Of a stretch of DNA of 64,000 nucleotides, positions 36,860 through 46,643 are shown one piece after another; within the stretch, counting starts at the first letter, position 1, and every line of letters begins with the position of its first letter. A program made the translations under genes and the position numbers. This DNA comes from a virus. Below the pieces are notes generated by a model that saw only the letters and a list, made by a program, of their open reading frames with translations, was not told the DNA's origin and made no database searches. Where the stretch lies: positions 124,001-188,000 of IMG/VR virus record IMGVR_UViG_3300033273_000833. One strand, given 5' to 3'.

Positions 36860-38724
36860 GCTGGGAAACAGGAAATCAACCACATAATCCATCCAAAGAG
36901 GATATTAATAAACTACTTTTAGATAAAGGTTTTATTGAAGAAAAAGAAGCGAAGATATTATTATATCAATTTTTACGCGAAAACATTACATTCACAACTA
37001 ATTTATTATCGGGGGTTGATTTATTCCCATTTCAACATATGGCAATCAAAGGTATGTTCGAAACTGATTATTTCCTGGGTATTTGGAGTCGAGGTATGTC
37101 CAAATCTTTTACCACGGGAATTTATGCTTTTCTGGACGCCATACTTAATCAGGGCGTAGAAATAGGAATTCTTGCAGCTTCATTTAGACAGTCCAAACAA
37201 ATATTTAAAAAAATTGAAGATATCGCTAACAAGCCTCAGGCAAAAATGCTCGCAGGATGTATAACCAAAAAAAGTAAAAGTAACGATGAATGGTTGATGG
37301 AGATAGGGAGAAGTAGGATTAGGGCTCTACCTTTAGGTGATGGTTCTAAGCTTCGTGGTTTCAGGTTTCATAGAATTATTATTGACGAAATGTTATTGAT
37401 GCCCGAAAGAGTATATAATGAGGTTATTGTACCGTTCCTCTCTGTCGTAGAAAATCCCACTCAGAGGGAAGAGCTCTATAATCTCGAAACAAACCTGATA
37501 GAAAAAGGGCAAATGACTGAAGAAGAGCGGTATAGATGGCCTAATAATAAATTAATAATGCTGTCATCTGCTAGTTATAAATTCGAATATTTATATAAAT
37601 TATATTCTAATTTCGAAGATTTGATATTAAATCATGTTGATCATAAAGATGGTTCTAACGCTAGAAGATCTATTATGCATTTTAGTTATGATTGTGCTCC
37701 TAAGCAATTGTATGATGTGAATTTGATTAATCAATCTAAGGCTACAATGAGTCAATCTCAGTTCGATAGAGAGTTTAATGCTATATTTACAGATGATAGC
37801 AGTGGATATTTCAAGACTTCTAGAATGGCGGAATGTACAATAAAGGATGGAGAAGGGCAGTGCGTGGAAATAGCGGGCGAGCCTGACGCTAAATATATTT
37901 TAGCTATAGACCCCAGCTGGGCAGAGAGCGAAAGTTCTGATGACTTTGCAATGCATGTACTTAAATTAAATGATGAAAAGCGAAATGCTACTGTAGTTCA
38001 TAGCTATGCAATGTCTGGGACTCGACTGCAGGATCATATGTTTTATTTTAAATACCTTATAGAAAAATTTAATATTGTTAGTATTGTAGCTGACTATATG
38101 GGAGGTGTGCAATTTATTAACGCCGTTAATGAAAGCTCTATGTTTAAAAAGGATAATATTAATTTTAAACAGATAGATGTTAACTTTGATGACTTGAATG
38201 ACTATCAAAATGTACTAAAGGGCGTTAAACAACAATACAATCAGCAAGATAGAAGAATTTGCTTTCTGAGAAAACCTAGTTCTGATTGGATTCGTAGAGC
38301 TAATGAATCATTGCAGGCTAACTTCGATCATAAAAGAATATGGTTTGCCTCTAGAGCAATTGATGAAGATTATGCCATGCAGAGAAGAAAAAAGATTCCT
38401 ATAACTAAGTTAAAGTTCTTAAAAAATGAAGAAAAAAATCAATCCCCTCAATCGAAAATGATTGATTTGATTGAGCATCAATATGATTTAATGAATTTAA
38501 CTAAATCTGAGTGTGCTCTTATCCAGATTAAAACATCCCCTCAGGGAACTCAAACATTTGATTTGCCCGATAACTTAAAAAGACAGACTGGTCCAGAGAA
38601 GACTAGAAAAGACTCCTATTCTGCACTTGTGCTGGGAAATTGGATGGTTTCTCTGTACTACGAATTCATGCATGTCGATTTAGCTCCAAAATATTTAGAC
38701 TTTACGCCAATGTTTATAAAATAA
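36856..38724 (+). CDS. terL: Terminase large subunit
   Basis: Walker A-like WSRGMSKS (77-84), Walker B IIIDE (174-178), and the RNase H-like nuclease aspartates Asp352 (LAIDPSW) and Asp413 (VADYMGG) with a further acidic region near the C-terminus. At 622 residues it is full length. It pumps DNA into the procapsid using ATP and cuts the concatemer. Starts in an ATGA overlap with the nuclease gene. Confidence 0.9.
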   Translation: MSWETGNQPHNPSKEDINKLLLDKGFIEEKEAKILLYQFLRENITFTTNLLSGVDLFPFQHMAIKGMFETDYFLGIWSRGMSKSFTTGIYAFLDAILNQGVEIGILAASFRQSKQIFKKIEDIANKPQAKMLAGCITKKSKSNDEWLMEIGRSRIRALPLGDGSKLRGFRFHRIIIDEMLLMPERVYNEVIVPFLSVVENPTQREELYNLETNLIEKGQMTEEERYRWPNNKLIMLSSASYKFEYLYKLYSNFEDLILNHVDHKDGSNARRSIMHFSYDCAPKQLYDVNLINQSKATMSQSQFDREFNAIFTDDSSGYFKTSRMAECTIKDGEGQCVEIAGEPDAKYILAIDPSWAESESSDDFAMHVLKLNDEKRNATVVHSYAMSGTRLQDHMFYFKYLIEKFNIVSIVADYMGGVQFINAVNESSMFKKDNINFKQIDVNFDDLNDYQNVLKGVKQQYNQQDRRICFLRKPSSDWIRRANESLQANFDHKRIWFASRAIDEDYAMQRRKKIPITKLKFLKNEEKNQSPQSKMIDLIEHQYDLMNLTKSECALIQIKTSPQGTQTFDLPDNLKRQTGPEKTRKDSYSALVLGNWMVSLYYEFMHVDLAPKYLDFTPMFIK

Positions 38725-38775
38725 AAGTTAAAAGTAACTTTAAAAGTAACTTTTTTTACTTATTATAATATATAG

Positions 38776-38782
38776 GTGTAAT
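38776..38782 (+). promoter_or_regulatory. Late-type promoter motif (portal gene)
   Basis: GTGTAAT, 9 nt before ATG 38792. Confidence 0.55.
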
Positions 38783-38791
38783 TCTCGACAA

Positions 38792-40756
38792 ATGGCTAAA
38801 AGAAAATATAATAAGAAATCTGAATACTGGAAAAAGTTTGATAAAAGTCAACCTTTAGACAATGTTATGATCTCAAACTCTGCGCAGTGGTCGCCAGAGT
38901 TATCTGGAGAAGGTTTTTATGAATCGATAGCAAGTCAATATACTCGATCAGGGAAAGTTGACACTCAGACAAGAAAGAATCGAGCAGCATTAGGCACTAA
39001 AGCTTCGAAATACGAAAACATTCATAAGGGTTTATTGCCTTATCACTTTGGTGCAGATGGCATACATATCAGAGAGGCTATTGAGTTATGTCAAAAGGCG
39101 TATTGCAATATATCGATATTCAGAAATGCTATCGACATTATGGCTGAATTTGCAAACGCTGAAATTTTACTAGAAGGTGGTAGCGAGGTGGCAAGAAACT
39201 TTATACAGAAATGGTTTGATAGAGTCAATTTATGGTTTTTAAAAGATCAATTTTTTAGAGAATATTATAGATCTGGTAATGTTTTTTTATATACGTTAGA
39301 GGGAAAAATAAATTTAAATGATTTAAGGAAATCTTATCGTTCAGAAATTTTAGGATTAAAGGGTAAGATTCCATTGAGATACATTATATTAAATCCATAT
39401 GATATTGTTAGGCGTCACAGCTCTTCTTTTTCCGATTCTCTTTATGAGAAAATATTGAGTGAATATGAAATTGAAAGACTAAAGACTCCAAAAAATGATC
39501 TAGATAAACAAATATTTGAATCGTTATCTCCAGATGCAAAAAAGAAGGTTACTGATAATGCTTATTTGAGGGATGGGGTAAAAGTCCCGCTTGATCCTAA
39601 ATATCTTAGATATTGCTTTTATAAAAAGCAAGACTACGAGCCGTTTGCAATTCCTTTTGGTTTCCCTGTTTTAGATGACATTAATTTTAAGCTTGAGTTA
39701 AAAAAAATTGACCAAGCAATTACGAGAACCATCGAAAATGTAATTTTACTTATCACCATGGGCGCTGAACCAGACAAGGGAGGGGTGAATCCAGCAAACA
39801 TGGTCGCAATGCAAAAACTATTCCAGAACGAGAGCGTTGGTAGAGTTTTAGTAAGCGATTATACTACTAAAGCTCAGTTTGTTATTCCTGAAATTAATAA
39901 AGTTTTAGGCGCCGAAAAGTACGCAATAGTCAATCAAGATATTAAAGAAGGATTACAAAACATAATCGTTGGTCAAGAAAAATTTTCAAATACAGCTGTT
40001 AAGGCAGAGATATTTTTAGAGAGATTAAAAGAATCTCGTAATGCATTTTTAAAGCAGTTCTTGCAGCCAGAAATTAATCAAATTTGCAAAAACCTGGGAA
40101 TGAAGTCAATCCCAAAAGCGAAATTTGAAGAAGTAAATGTTAAAGACGAAACTCAACTACAAAGAGTGACTACTAGGCTTATGGAAATCGGTATACTTAC
40201 TCCGCAACAAGGTGTTGATGTCATAAAAACTGGAGTGTTTCCAGAATCGAAAGAAATTGCTCCTGCTCAAGAAAAATTTGTAGAAGAAAGAGAGATGGGG
40301 TACTACAACCCATTAGTTGGAGGAGTGCCAATGATTGAAGGAGAAGGTGCGTCTGAAACCCCTAAATCTGCTGGTAGACCAACAGGCACAAGTGGGATAC
40401 CAAAGGAGTCTACGTCTAAAGAAACATATGGCAGAACAGATATACAGAATGTAGTTTACGCAACAGAACAATTTTCTGAAGAAGCGAAAAAGATATTAAA
40501 AACGCACAAAAAAATTAAAAGATTTAACAAGTCTCATCAAAAACTTTTAAGCGAATTATGTTCTAAAATTATAGTATCTTCAGAAACTGATAATTGGCAT
40601 AAAGATTTTGAGGCTATCGTAAAAGATTCGGAAAAAATCATGGATCTAGACACCCTGCCTGGAATTAATGAAATATGTGCCGAGCACCAAATCGAAGAAT
40701 ATCCAGCTGCACTTCTATATCATAGCAAAAAAATTAAAAACGAAAAATCTGTGTAA
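38792..40756 (+). CDS. Portal protein
   Basis: A 654-residue protein directly after TerL with the portal-like order: an N-terminal clip of charged residues, FRNAIDIMAEFANAEI-type helices near 110, a long central helical stem (QAITRTIENVILL) and a disordered C-terminal part rich in Gly/Ser. It forms the dodecameric channel at the head vertex. Its stop codon is inside the late motif of the next gene. Confidence 0.8.
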   Translation: MAKRKYNKKSEYWKKFDKSQPLDNVMISNSAQWSPELSGEGFYESIASQYTRSGKVDTQTRKNRAALGTKASKYENIHKGLLPYHFGADGIHIREAIELCQKAYCNISIFRNAIDIMAEFANAEILLEGGSEVARNFIQKWFDRVNLWFLKDQFFREYYRSGNVFLYTLEGKINLNDLRKSYRSEILGLKGKIPLRYIILNPYDIVRRHSSSFSDSLYEKILSEYEIERLKTPKNDLDKQIFESLSPDAKKKVTDNAYLRDGVKVPLDPKYLRYCFYKKQDYEPFAIPFGFPVLDDINFKLELKKIDQAITRTIENVILLITMGAEPDKGGVNPANMVAMQKLFQNESVGRVLVSDYTTKAQFVIPEINKVLGAEKYAIVNQDIKEGLQNIIVGQEKFSNTAVKAEIFLERLKESRNAFLKQFLQPEINQICKNLGMKSIPKAKFEEVNVKDETQLQRVTTRLMEIGILTPQQGVDVIKTGVFPESKEIAPAQEKFVEEREMGYYNPLVGGVPMIEGEGASETPKSAGRPTGTSGIPKESTSKETYGRTDIQNVVYATEQFSEEAKKILKTHKKIKRFNKSHQKLLSELCSKIIVSSETDNWHKDFEAIVKDSEKIMDLDTLPGINEICAEHQIEEYPAALLYHSKKIKNEKSV

Positions 40757-40757
40757 T
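40751..40757 (+). promoter_or_regulatory. Late-type promoter motif (protease/scaffold gene)
   Basis: GTGTAAT overlaps the portal stop TAA (40754-40756) and ends 7 nt before ATG 40765, which selects that start over ATG 40756. Confidence 0.65.
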
Positions 40758-40764
40758 GCTTTGT

Positions 40765-42366
40765 ATGAAGGCTCCCTTTAAATATAAAACAACTTTCTCC
40801 CAGAGTTCTTTGGCTTCTCTGGAGATTGAGTCTGAAGAAGGTATTTCAACTGCATCACTTAAGCCACTTTTACCTCTTATACCACAAGAAGTTAATTTAG
40901 AAAAAAATTTGGACCTATTAGGTGTTGCATTTAACGCTGCGGTAGCAAATAAATTTAATAACAATGGTGATGGGATTGAAACTGCTACTGCAATAGCGAT
41001 TAAAGATTATTTTATACATAAACCAGCTAATTTAGAGCATAACAGAGAAAATATTGTAGGTCATATAGTTAATGCTGGTTTATCTGAATACCAATCTGAG
41101 TCTGGCAATTTATTGAATGAAAAAGAAATTGCTGGAACACATGATGCATTTAATATAGCTTTAGCTGCTGTGGTATATAGAATTGCAAATCCTTCATTTG
41201 CAAAACTGATTGAAGATAGTGGAGATGAAGATTCAGATAATTATCAAGTTGTATCGGCTAGTTGGGAGCTAGGCTTTAATAAATACTATATTGCGTTAGG
41301 AAGTGATGACCTAAAAGAAGCGGAATTGGTTACTGATGAAAAACAAATAAAAGAACTGTCTCAATATTTAATTACCCAAGGAGGCTCAGGCAAAACTGAA
41401 GATGGTGTCAGAGTAAGTCGCTTAGTTATTGGTGATGTATATCCTCTTGGGATAGGCTTTACTGCTAAGCCAGCAGCTGATGTAAAAGGGGTAATATCTT
41501 ACGAAGATGAAGAACCTGAAAGTTCTGCAACTTCTTACTCAAATATAGAAAAAATTAAAATTAATAAGACCTTTTTAAACCCTTTTTTAGAAAAAGAATA
41601 TAAAAAAATTTCCCACAATAACAAAAAAGGGGTAATCTTACAAGATAACACAAAATCTAATATTATGGAATCACAAGAATTAATTCAAGAATTCAAATCT
41701 GCATTAGCCGAACATAAGTTCGATAAAGAAGCAGTAGCTTCCATGACAGAAACATTCACTCAAGCTATCAAGCAAAAAGATGAAGAGTATTTGTCAAGCA
41801 TCGAAGCAGCAAAAAATGCAGAGGCAGAATTATTGAAGCAGCAAGAAGAGCTCAAAGCTTCTGTAGAAAAACTTCAAACCGAGCTTAAGCAAGCTCAGTC
41901 TGCAGTTGAATCTTTAGAAGCTGAGAAGACTCAAGAGCTTATCAAAGCTACCTTCAATGAAAGAATGGGTGCCCTTGATTCTGAGTACAATCTCGAAGAC
42001 GAAGATAAAAAGATTGTTGCTTCGGAATTAAATGAACTTGACTTATCTGCTGAATCATTTGCTGAGTATAAAGCTAAGTTCGAGCAAGTGTGGCAACACA
42101 AGAACAAATCTTTCATCGAAGCTCAAGAGAAAGCTTTCGAGGAAAAATTAAACGAAGCCGTTGAAGCAAAATTAAAAGAAATTCAAACTAGCGAAGCATC
42201 TGAAGTTGAAGCAACTGAAGAAGTTACAACAGAAGAAGTTCTTGATAATGCTGAAGCTTCTAACGTAGAAATTTCAAATTCAAGCGAAACATTATCTGAA
42301 GAGCCTGAATCTCTTACTGAGAGATTTCAAAAAGCTTTCAAAGATAACGTAATCGTAAAATACTAA
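40765..42366 (+). CDS. Prohead protease fused to scaffold-type coiled coil
   Basis: Residues 1-250 have a protease-like core with a conserved His in NLEHNREN (His92) and Ser in VVSASWEL (Ser164 or Ser166). Residues about 300-450 are an Ala/Glu/Lys-rich coiled coil of scaffold type, ending in an acidic tail. ATG 41665 (residue 301) begins the coiled-coil part and could allow a separate scaffold product, as in lambda C/Nu3. Start moved to 40765 from the promoter spacing. Confidence 0.75.
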   Translation: MKAPFKYKTTFSQSSLASLEIESEEGISTASLKPLLPLIPQEVNLEKNLDLLGVAFNAAVANKFNNNGDGIETATAIAIKDYFIHKPANLEHNRENIVGHIVNAGLSEYQSESGNLLNEKEIAGTHDAFNIALAAVVYRIANPSFAKLIEDSGDEDSDNYQVVSASWELGFNKYYIALGSDDLKEAELVTDEKQIKELSQYLITQGGSGKTEDGVRVSRLVIGDVYPLGIGFTAKPAADVKGVISYEDEEPESSATSYSNIEKIKINKTFLNPFLEKEYKKISHNNKKGVILQDNTKSNIMESQELIQEFKSALAEHKFDKEAVASMTETFTQAIKQKDEEYLSSIEAAKNAEAELLKQQEELKASVEKLQTELKQAQSAVESLEAEKTQELIKATFNERMGALDSEYNLEDEDKKIVASELNELDLSAESFAEYKAKFEQVWQHKNKSFIEAQEKAFEEKLNEAVEAKLKEIQTSEASEVEATEEVTTEEVLDNAEASNVEISNSSETLSEEPESLTERFQKAFKDNVIVKY

Positions 42367-42386
42367 TTTAATAAAGGAAATCAAAA

Positions 42387-43013
42387 ATGGGACTAAGAAT
42401 ATTACCATTCAGACAGTACGACGAAAATGATGTTGTTAATCTTTTTGCCGCTAAAAGCGGTCAAGAGGTGAATCAACTCGATGATGCCCTTACTGGAGCA
42501 GCAGTACATGGCGGAGCTTTCGTTCAAGTTGAAGTCGGAGACCTTAATAATGATCCAATTGAATATGGAGCTGATTCCTACTTGGGCAAGACAGATTATC
42601 CCCATATTGGCGTCAATCAATATCCAACTGTTCCTCATAAGGTCAAACTAGCAGATGGCAGCGCAAAGGCGCTCGGCATAACGCTAAATCAAGTAGCTAA
42701 GTTTGATGAGAATGGAGAAAAGCTTCTCTATTATCCTCAAAAAGCTTTAGAAAATCACGCAGTGCTTCCTGGTCAAGCAGTACCTGTAGCTCGTAAGGGT
42801 ATATTCACTCTTCACGATTCTGCATTTGATATTGCTGACTGGGCTACAGACGCAGCTATCGGTCACACCCTTAAGGTAACTGCTGATGGAAAAGTTTCTG
42901 GACAAGCAGGAGCAGATGTAAGCGGAGTAGGAACTATTCTTGCTACTGGATCTCGCTCAGAGCCTGTCGGATCTCTAAGCGGAAATTATGCTATTTGCGC
43001 AATTGAATGCTAA
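42387..43013 (+). CDS. Head decoration/stabilisation protein, 208 aa
   Basis: Beta-rich Gly/Ala-rich protein between scaffold and capsid genes, the usual place of decoration proteins; the last 50 residues (VSGQAGADVSGVGTI) look like a small barrel. It has AAAGGA at 42375-42380 before the start, implying high expression. Confidence 0.6.
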   Translation: MGLRILPFRQYDENDVVNLFAAKSGQEVNQLDDALTGAAVHGGAFVQVEVGDLNNDPIEYGADSYLGKTDYPHIGVNQYPTVPHKVKLADGSAKALGITLNQVAKFDENGEKLLYYPQKALENHAVLPGQAVPVARKGIFTLHDSAFDIADWATDAAIGHTLKVTADGKVSGQAGADVSGVGTILATGSRSEPVGSLSGNYAICAIEC

Positions 43014-43034
43014 ACAAAAGGAGAAATTAAGAAA

Positions 43035-44147
43035 ATGAATATTACATTAAAAAGAACAGAAGAGCAAGTTGAACTCGTAAAAGCAATGGCTTCGAAAAAT
43101 CGCGAAACCGCATATGAGGCTCAAGCGGCTCTAGCAGCTTTCTTGGCTCCAGTTTTGGCAGAAGTGATTAACAATGCTCCTACATTGAGCAACTTGTTCC
43201 AAACCTTGTCTTTCGATGCAGACGATAATCCAAGTATTCCATTGGATCTTTACTATGACGTAGAGGACGAAGATTACATTCAGGTTTACAGTCAGTCTGT
43301 ACCAGGTGGTCTTCCTACCAGCCAAGTACAACCTAGCTTCAGCGAAATGAAGGTTACTACCTACACTCTTGACAGCGCAGTATCTTTCGATAAGAAATAT
43401 GCAGCAAAATCTCGCCTTGATGTAGTTGGTAAAACCTTTACTCGTGTCGCTCAAGAGCTTTTGCTTAAACAAGAGCGTACTTCGGCTAATTTGATTATGG
43501 GAGCTTTGAAAAAAGCTAGTACCAATGGTCAATCTCATGTTATTGATTGTTCTGTAACCAGCAGAGTTATGCTTGATGATTTTAATCGTCTTATGACTCT
43601 TGCTAAAAGAATCAATACTTCTTATAGTGGCGGAACTCCAACTGATCGCAGAAGTGGGGTCACAGACCTTATTTGTTCTCCAGAAGTAGTACAAGAGCTT
43701 CGCTCCTTGGCCTACAATCCAGTGAACACAAAAAGCGCTTCTGGAGCTTCTGCGCAAGCAGGTAATCCTCCGATTGCTGCTACTGACAACATGCGTGAAA
43801 GCATTTATAACAATGCTGGAATTCCTGAGTTCTACGGCGTTTCCATTATGGAAATCAATGAGCTTGGCGTTGGTCAAAAATACAACAAGATTTATAGCAC
43901 AATTTCTGGATCTGCTTTGGGTGGTACAGAAGAGCTTATTCTTGGTCTTGATCGTAGTCGCGATTCTCTCATGAGAGTTCTTTCTCGCGATTCCGAGAGC
44001 GGTTCTGAAATGAGCCTTGTAGCAGACGATCAATACAGCGTTCGTCAGCAAAAAATCGGATACTATGGATCTCTTGAAGAAGGACGCGTTATCCTTGATG
44101 ATCGCGCTCTTTATGGATTGATAGCTGATAACCTCAGCGGAATTTAA
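43035..44147 (+). CDS. Major capsid protein
   Basis: A 370-residue protein, strong ribosome site (AAAGGAG 43017-43023), codon use biased toward efficient codons, and a strong terminator behind it: the profile of the most abundant virion protein. The N-terminal helix and later DRRSGVTDLICSPEVVQEL and VSIMEINELG segments suit an HK97-type fold, though the fold is not proven by sequence alone. Confidence 0.75.
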   Translation: MNITLKRTEEQVELVKAMASKNRETAYEAQAALAAFLAPVLAEVINNAPTLSNLFQTLSFDADDNPSIPLDLYYDVEDEDYIQVYSQSVPGGLPTSQVQPSFSEMKVTTYTLDSAVSFDKKYAAKSRLDVVGKTFTRVAQELLLKQERTSANLIMGALKKASTNGQSHVIDCSVTSRVMLDDFNRLMTLAKRINTSYSGGTPTDRRSGVTDLICSPEVVQELRSLAYNPVNTKSASGASAQAGNPPIAATDNMRESIYNNAGIPEFYGVSIMEINELGVGQKYNKIYSTISGSALGGTEELILGLDRSRDSLMRVLSRDSESGSEMSLVADDQYSVRQQKIGYYGSLEEGRVILDDRALYGLIADNLSGI

Positions 44148-44171
44148 TTCCCCAAAACTTAACCCTTAACC

Positions 44172-44199
44172 AAAAAAGCTCGCTACGGCGAGCTTTTTT
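44172..44199. terminator. Intrinsic terminator after capsid gene (bidirectional)
   Basis: AAAAAAGCTCGC (44172-44183) pairs with GCGAGCTTTTTT (44188-44199), loop TACG. Symmetry allows it to work in both directions. Confidence 0.9.
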
Positions 44200-44212
44200 G
44201 TTTTCTATTGAG

Positions 44213-44241
44213 CTTGAAAAAAGTGTATATTCCTATTATAA
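44213..44241 (+). promoter_or_regulatory. Composite promoter (sigma70-like plus late motif) for gene 44263
   Basis: TTGAAA, 17-nt spacer, TATAAT just before 44242, with the late variant GTGTATA (44223-44229) inside the spacer. The leader has a purine-rich GGAAAGGT stretch before ATG 44263. Confidence 0.5.
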
Positions 44242-44262
44242 TACAAAGGAAAGGTAAAAGGT

Positions 44263-44700
44263 ATGAAAAAAACAAACACAAAGAAGAGTTCGTCAAAAAC
44301 TCAATCAAAAGCTTCGGGCCAACAGAAACCAAAGAAAAACCTAATTGAAGAATTGGCGTCAATGGAGCAAACTACTGGAAAAGAGTACATTCAGAAAACA
44401 AAAGAGTTAGAGGATATTCTCGGAGTAAAAGAAGTAAATCCGTTTAAGACTGCCAACGCTAATGTATTTCAAGAAAATTTATCAGAAATGACTTTGGTGG
44501 ATATGCAGTCACTAGCCGTAAGGGTTGGTGTTATGCCGTCTTCAAACCGAACAAATCTCAAAAAAAGATTAATGAAGGAATTTGAGCATAGAAACAAATC
44601 CAGAACTATTATCGGAGCTGCTGACTCTAGGCAAGTTGGATTAAACACTAATAGTCCAGATTTCGAGGAAGTTTCAAAAATTTTAAAAGAGGGTATGTAA
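44263..44700 (+). CDS. Hypothetical virion-region protein with SAP-like helix pair, 145 aa
   Basis: A Lys/Ser-rich disordered N-terminus (about 1-30) precedes a helical C-terminus where MTLVDMQSLAVRVGVMPSSN plus a following basic helix looks like a SAP/Rho-N DNA-binding helix pair. Position after the capsid suggests a head-tail connector or DNA-associated head protein. Confidence 0.5.
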   Translation: MKKTNTKKSSSKTQSKASGQQKPKKNLIEELASMEQTTGKEYIQKTKELEDILGVKEVNPFKTANANVFQENLSEMTLVDMQSLAVRVGVMPSSNRTNLKKRLMKEFEHRNKSRTIIGAADSRQVGLNTNSPDFEEVSKILKEGM

Positions 44701-45165
44701 TTGAGTAATATTAGTGGTTTAGCGCAAGAAATATTTGACTATGAGTTTGATGGAGACTCTGAGGTAATTACTTTGTCTTCAATTTCTGGCTGGCTAGATT
44801 CACATATAGGAAATTTAAACACAATGATCCACACATCGTTTGATGTGGTCAGTGGTCAAGTAGAACCTCAGGCTAATTTTAAAAATGAAGAACAGGCTAT
44901 ATACCGAGCCATGTACTTAAAAAACTTTAATTCAGCAATGTCTCGTAAAACTCTCCAGGGAGCCACCAAATCGAGCGATTTTATACAGATACGAGATTCT
45001 GATGGTTCAATGATTGTAAGGCCTAATAAGAACACAGCAGCAGGCGCATATCGATCTTTAGCTAATGGCTACGACCAGGAATTAAAAGAATTAGTATCTT
45101 CATATTTGTCGTTTGAAAGCAAACCTATACAGGTAGCAGGAAATGACGCTCCATCTAGTCAATAA
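44701..45165 (+). CDS. Putative neck/head completion protein, 154 aa (TTG start)
   Basis: TTG 44701 immediately follows the upstream stop. Acidic N-terminus, alpha-helical, with a Ser-rich C-terminus. Size and place (after the capsid, before tail genes) fit a head-tail joining protein. No family identified. Confidence 0.5.
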   Translation: MSNISGLAQEIFDYEFDGDSEVITLSSISGWLDSHIGNLNTMIHTSFDVVSGQVEPQANFKNEEQAIYRAMYLKNFNSAMSRKTLQGATKSSDFIQIRDSDGSMIVRPNKNTAAGAYRSLANGYDQELKELVSSYLSFESKPIQVAGNDAPSSQ

Positions 45166-45172
45166 GTGTAAT
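45166..45172 (+). promoter_or_regulatory. Late-type promoter motif (gene 45180)
   Basis: GTGTAAT begins immediately after the upstream stop codon and ends 7 nt before GTG 45180. Confidence 0.65.
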
Positions 45173-45179
45173 TTAGAAT

Positions 45180-46643
45180 GTGGATAGAACATTCAATACT
45201 AGCCTAGGAGGAATCACAAAGAATTGGCCACAAAGAAATGGTCAATACTTAGCACCTGATTATGGTTACTCTGCGAAATACGAAGGAGCTATAAGAATGT
45301 TTAGTTATGGTGATGGCTATTACGCTATATCACCAAAAGGCATTAATAATATTACTTTCAGTCTATCTTTAAACTATAGTAATTTACATGATAACGAAGC
45401 AAAGCAATTAATTGATTTTTTAGAAACATCTAAAGGTCTTAATTTTCCTTTCACACCTCCTGATCCATTTTGTAAAAGAAATATATTTAGATGTCAGGGA
45501 TTTTCTCATTCTTTTAATCAGGATAATTTAAATAATATATCAGTTAACCTAATCACAAACAGGCAGAGTTCGTTGAATATAGAGTCTGCTATACCTGGCT
45601 CCTCAGAAACGTTATTAAACGCTCCTCGAGCTACAGACGCGCATACTATGTATTTATCAATTAATTCTGATAATGAGTCGAACTTTTCGGCATCAAATAG
45701 CGCACAACATTATAAGAATTACTCTGACTATTGTAAAATAGGCTATAAGGAATACTTGAGAAGTATATTCACTTTTGAAGAAATGATGAAGATTCCAAAT
45801 TATGATTTCAATGATGGTATGTTTAGCTTTCCCTGGCATAAAATGGGCTTTATAGAGAGAAGCGTTAAAGATAGTTATGGATGGCCTGATAGTACTCATG
45901 ATGTTAGGTCGATACATGCTGGTTATTATGATCCTCCTAGCTCAACTAACAACTCTAAGCCTTTTGAAATTAGAGTTGTTCCATGGACGCAACCTTTTGG
46001 GTATAACACAACTGATGACACTCTTTATGCCACCACAACAAGTACCGTCAATGCATTGAAGTATCTTTCGCAGTGGGCTTACCCTAAAGATATAGTGGTG
46101 TTTAAGCCTGATTATAGCGAACAGAGCTTCGACAAATATTATTATTGCAAGAAAAGCCATTTCGCAAGACCAACAAGCAGTGCTTTTACTTCTTGGTTAG
46201 AGGGAAACAATTTAGATACTGGCAGTGGTACATGGGTGGATGATCACAGAATTCCAGGCAGTACCGATGAAAGACATTGGACTAAAAACTTTTTCTGGGA
46301 ACCAAGTTATGCTTCATCTATTAGTCAACAGTCAAGAATATTAAGTAAGGTTTATGATAATGATAAAGTTGAAGTACTATCTGACGGAAGAAATACTAAT
46401 CCTTTAGTGTTTGATGTAAAATTTAATAATCGAGATGATAGGGAGACTTATGCAATATTGCATTTTCTTGAAAATAGAAAAGGGTATGTAAGATTTAAAT
46501 GGGATTCTGTTCCTGAAATGTATAACACTACAGATAGATATTTTATATGCAATAATTGGAGCTTTTCAAAACGATATATAGATAACAACTCTATTACAGC
46601 TGTTTTTATTGAAGATAGTTTAGGTTCGGACTTAGGATATTAA
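45180..46643 (+). CDS. Tail-tip type protein with duplicated gpM-like domains, 487 aa (GTG start)
   Basis: The N-terminal 140 residues and the C-terminal 100 share one pattern: xNxxxxxAxxxIxFLExxKGxxxFxFxxP...xxFxCxxx. This resembles gpM-like minor tail proteins (tail tip). Between them lies a Tyr/Asp/Ser-rich insert. Start fixed by the late motif. Convergent with gene 46640; their stop codons overlap in TTAA. Confidence 0.6.
   Translation: MDRTFNTSLGGITKNWPQRNGQYLAPDYGYSAKYEGAIRMFSYGDGYYAISPKGINNITFSLSLNYSNLHDNEAKQLIDFLETSKGLNFPFTPPDPFCKRNIFRCQGFSHSFNQDNLNNISVNLITNRQSSLNIESAIPGSSETLLNAPRATDAHTMYLSINSDNESNFSASNSAQHYKNYSDYCKIGYKEYLRSIFTFEEMMKIPNYDFNDGMFSFPWHKMGFIERSVKDSYGWPDSTHDVRSIHAGYYDPPSSTNNSKPFEIRVVPWTQPFGYNTTDDTLYATTTSTVNALKYLSQWAYPKDIVVFKPDYSEQSFDKYYYCKKSHFARPTSSAFTSWLEGNNLDTGSGTWVDDHRIPGSTDERHWTKNFFWEPSYASSISQQSRILSKVYDNDKVEVLSDGRNTNPLVFDVKFNNRDDRETYAILHFLENRKGYVRFKWDSVPEMYNTTDRYFICNNWSFSKRYIDNNSITAVFIEDSLGSDLGY

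Noticed and set aside
43131-44051. 306-codon minus-strand frame opposite the capsid gene
   Set aside because: It mirrors the codon-biased capsid gene exactly, has no promoter of either class and its translation is rich in Ser, Arg, Cys and Ile typical of an antisense shadow.
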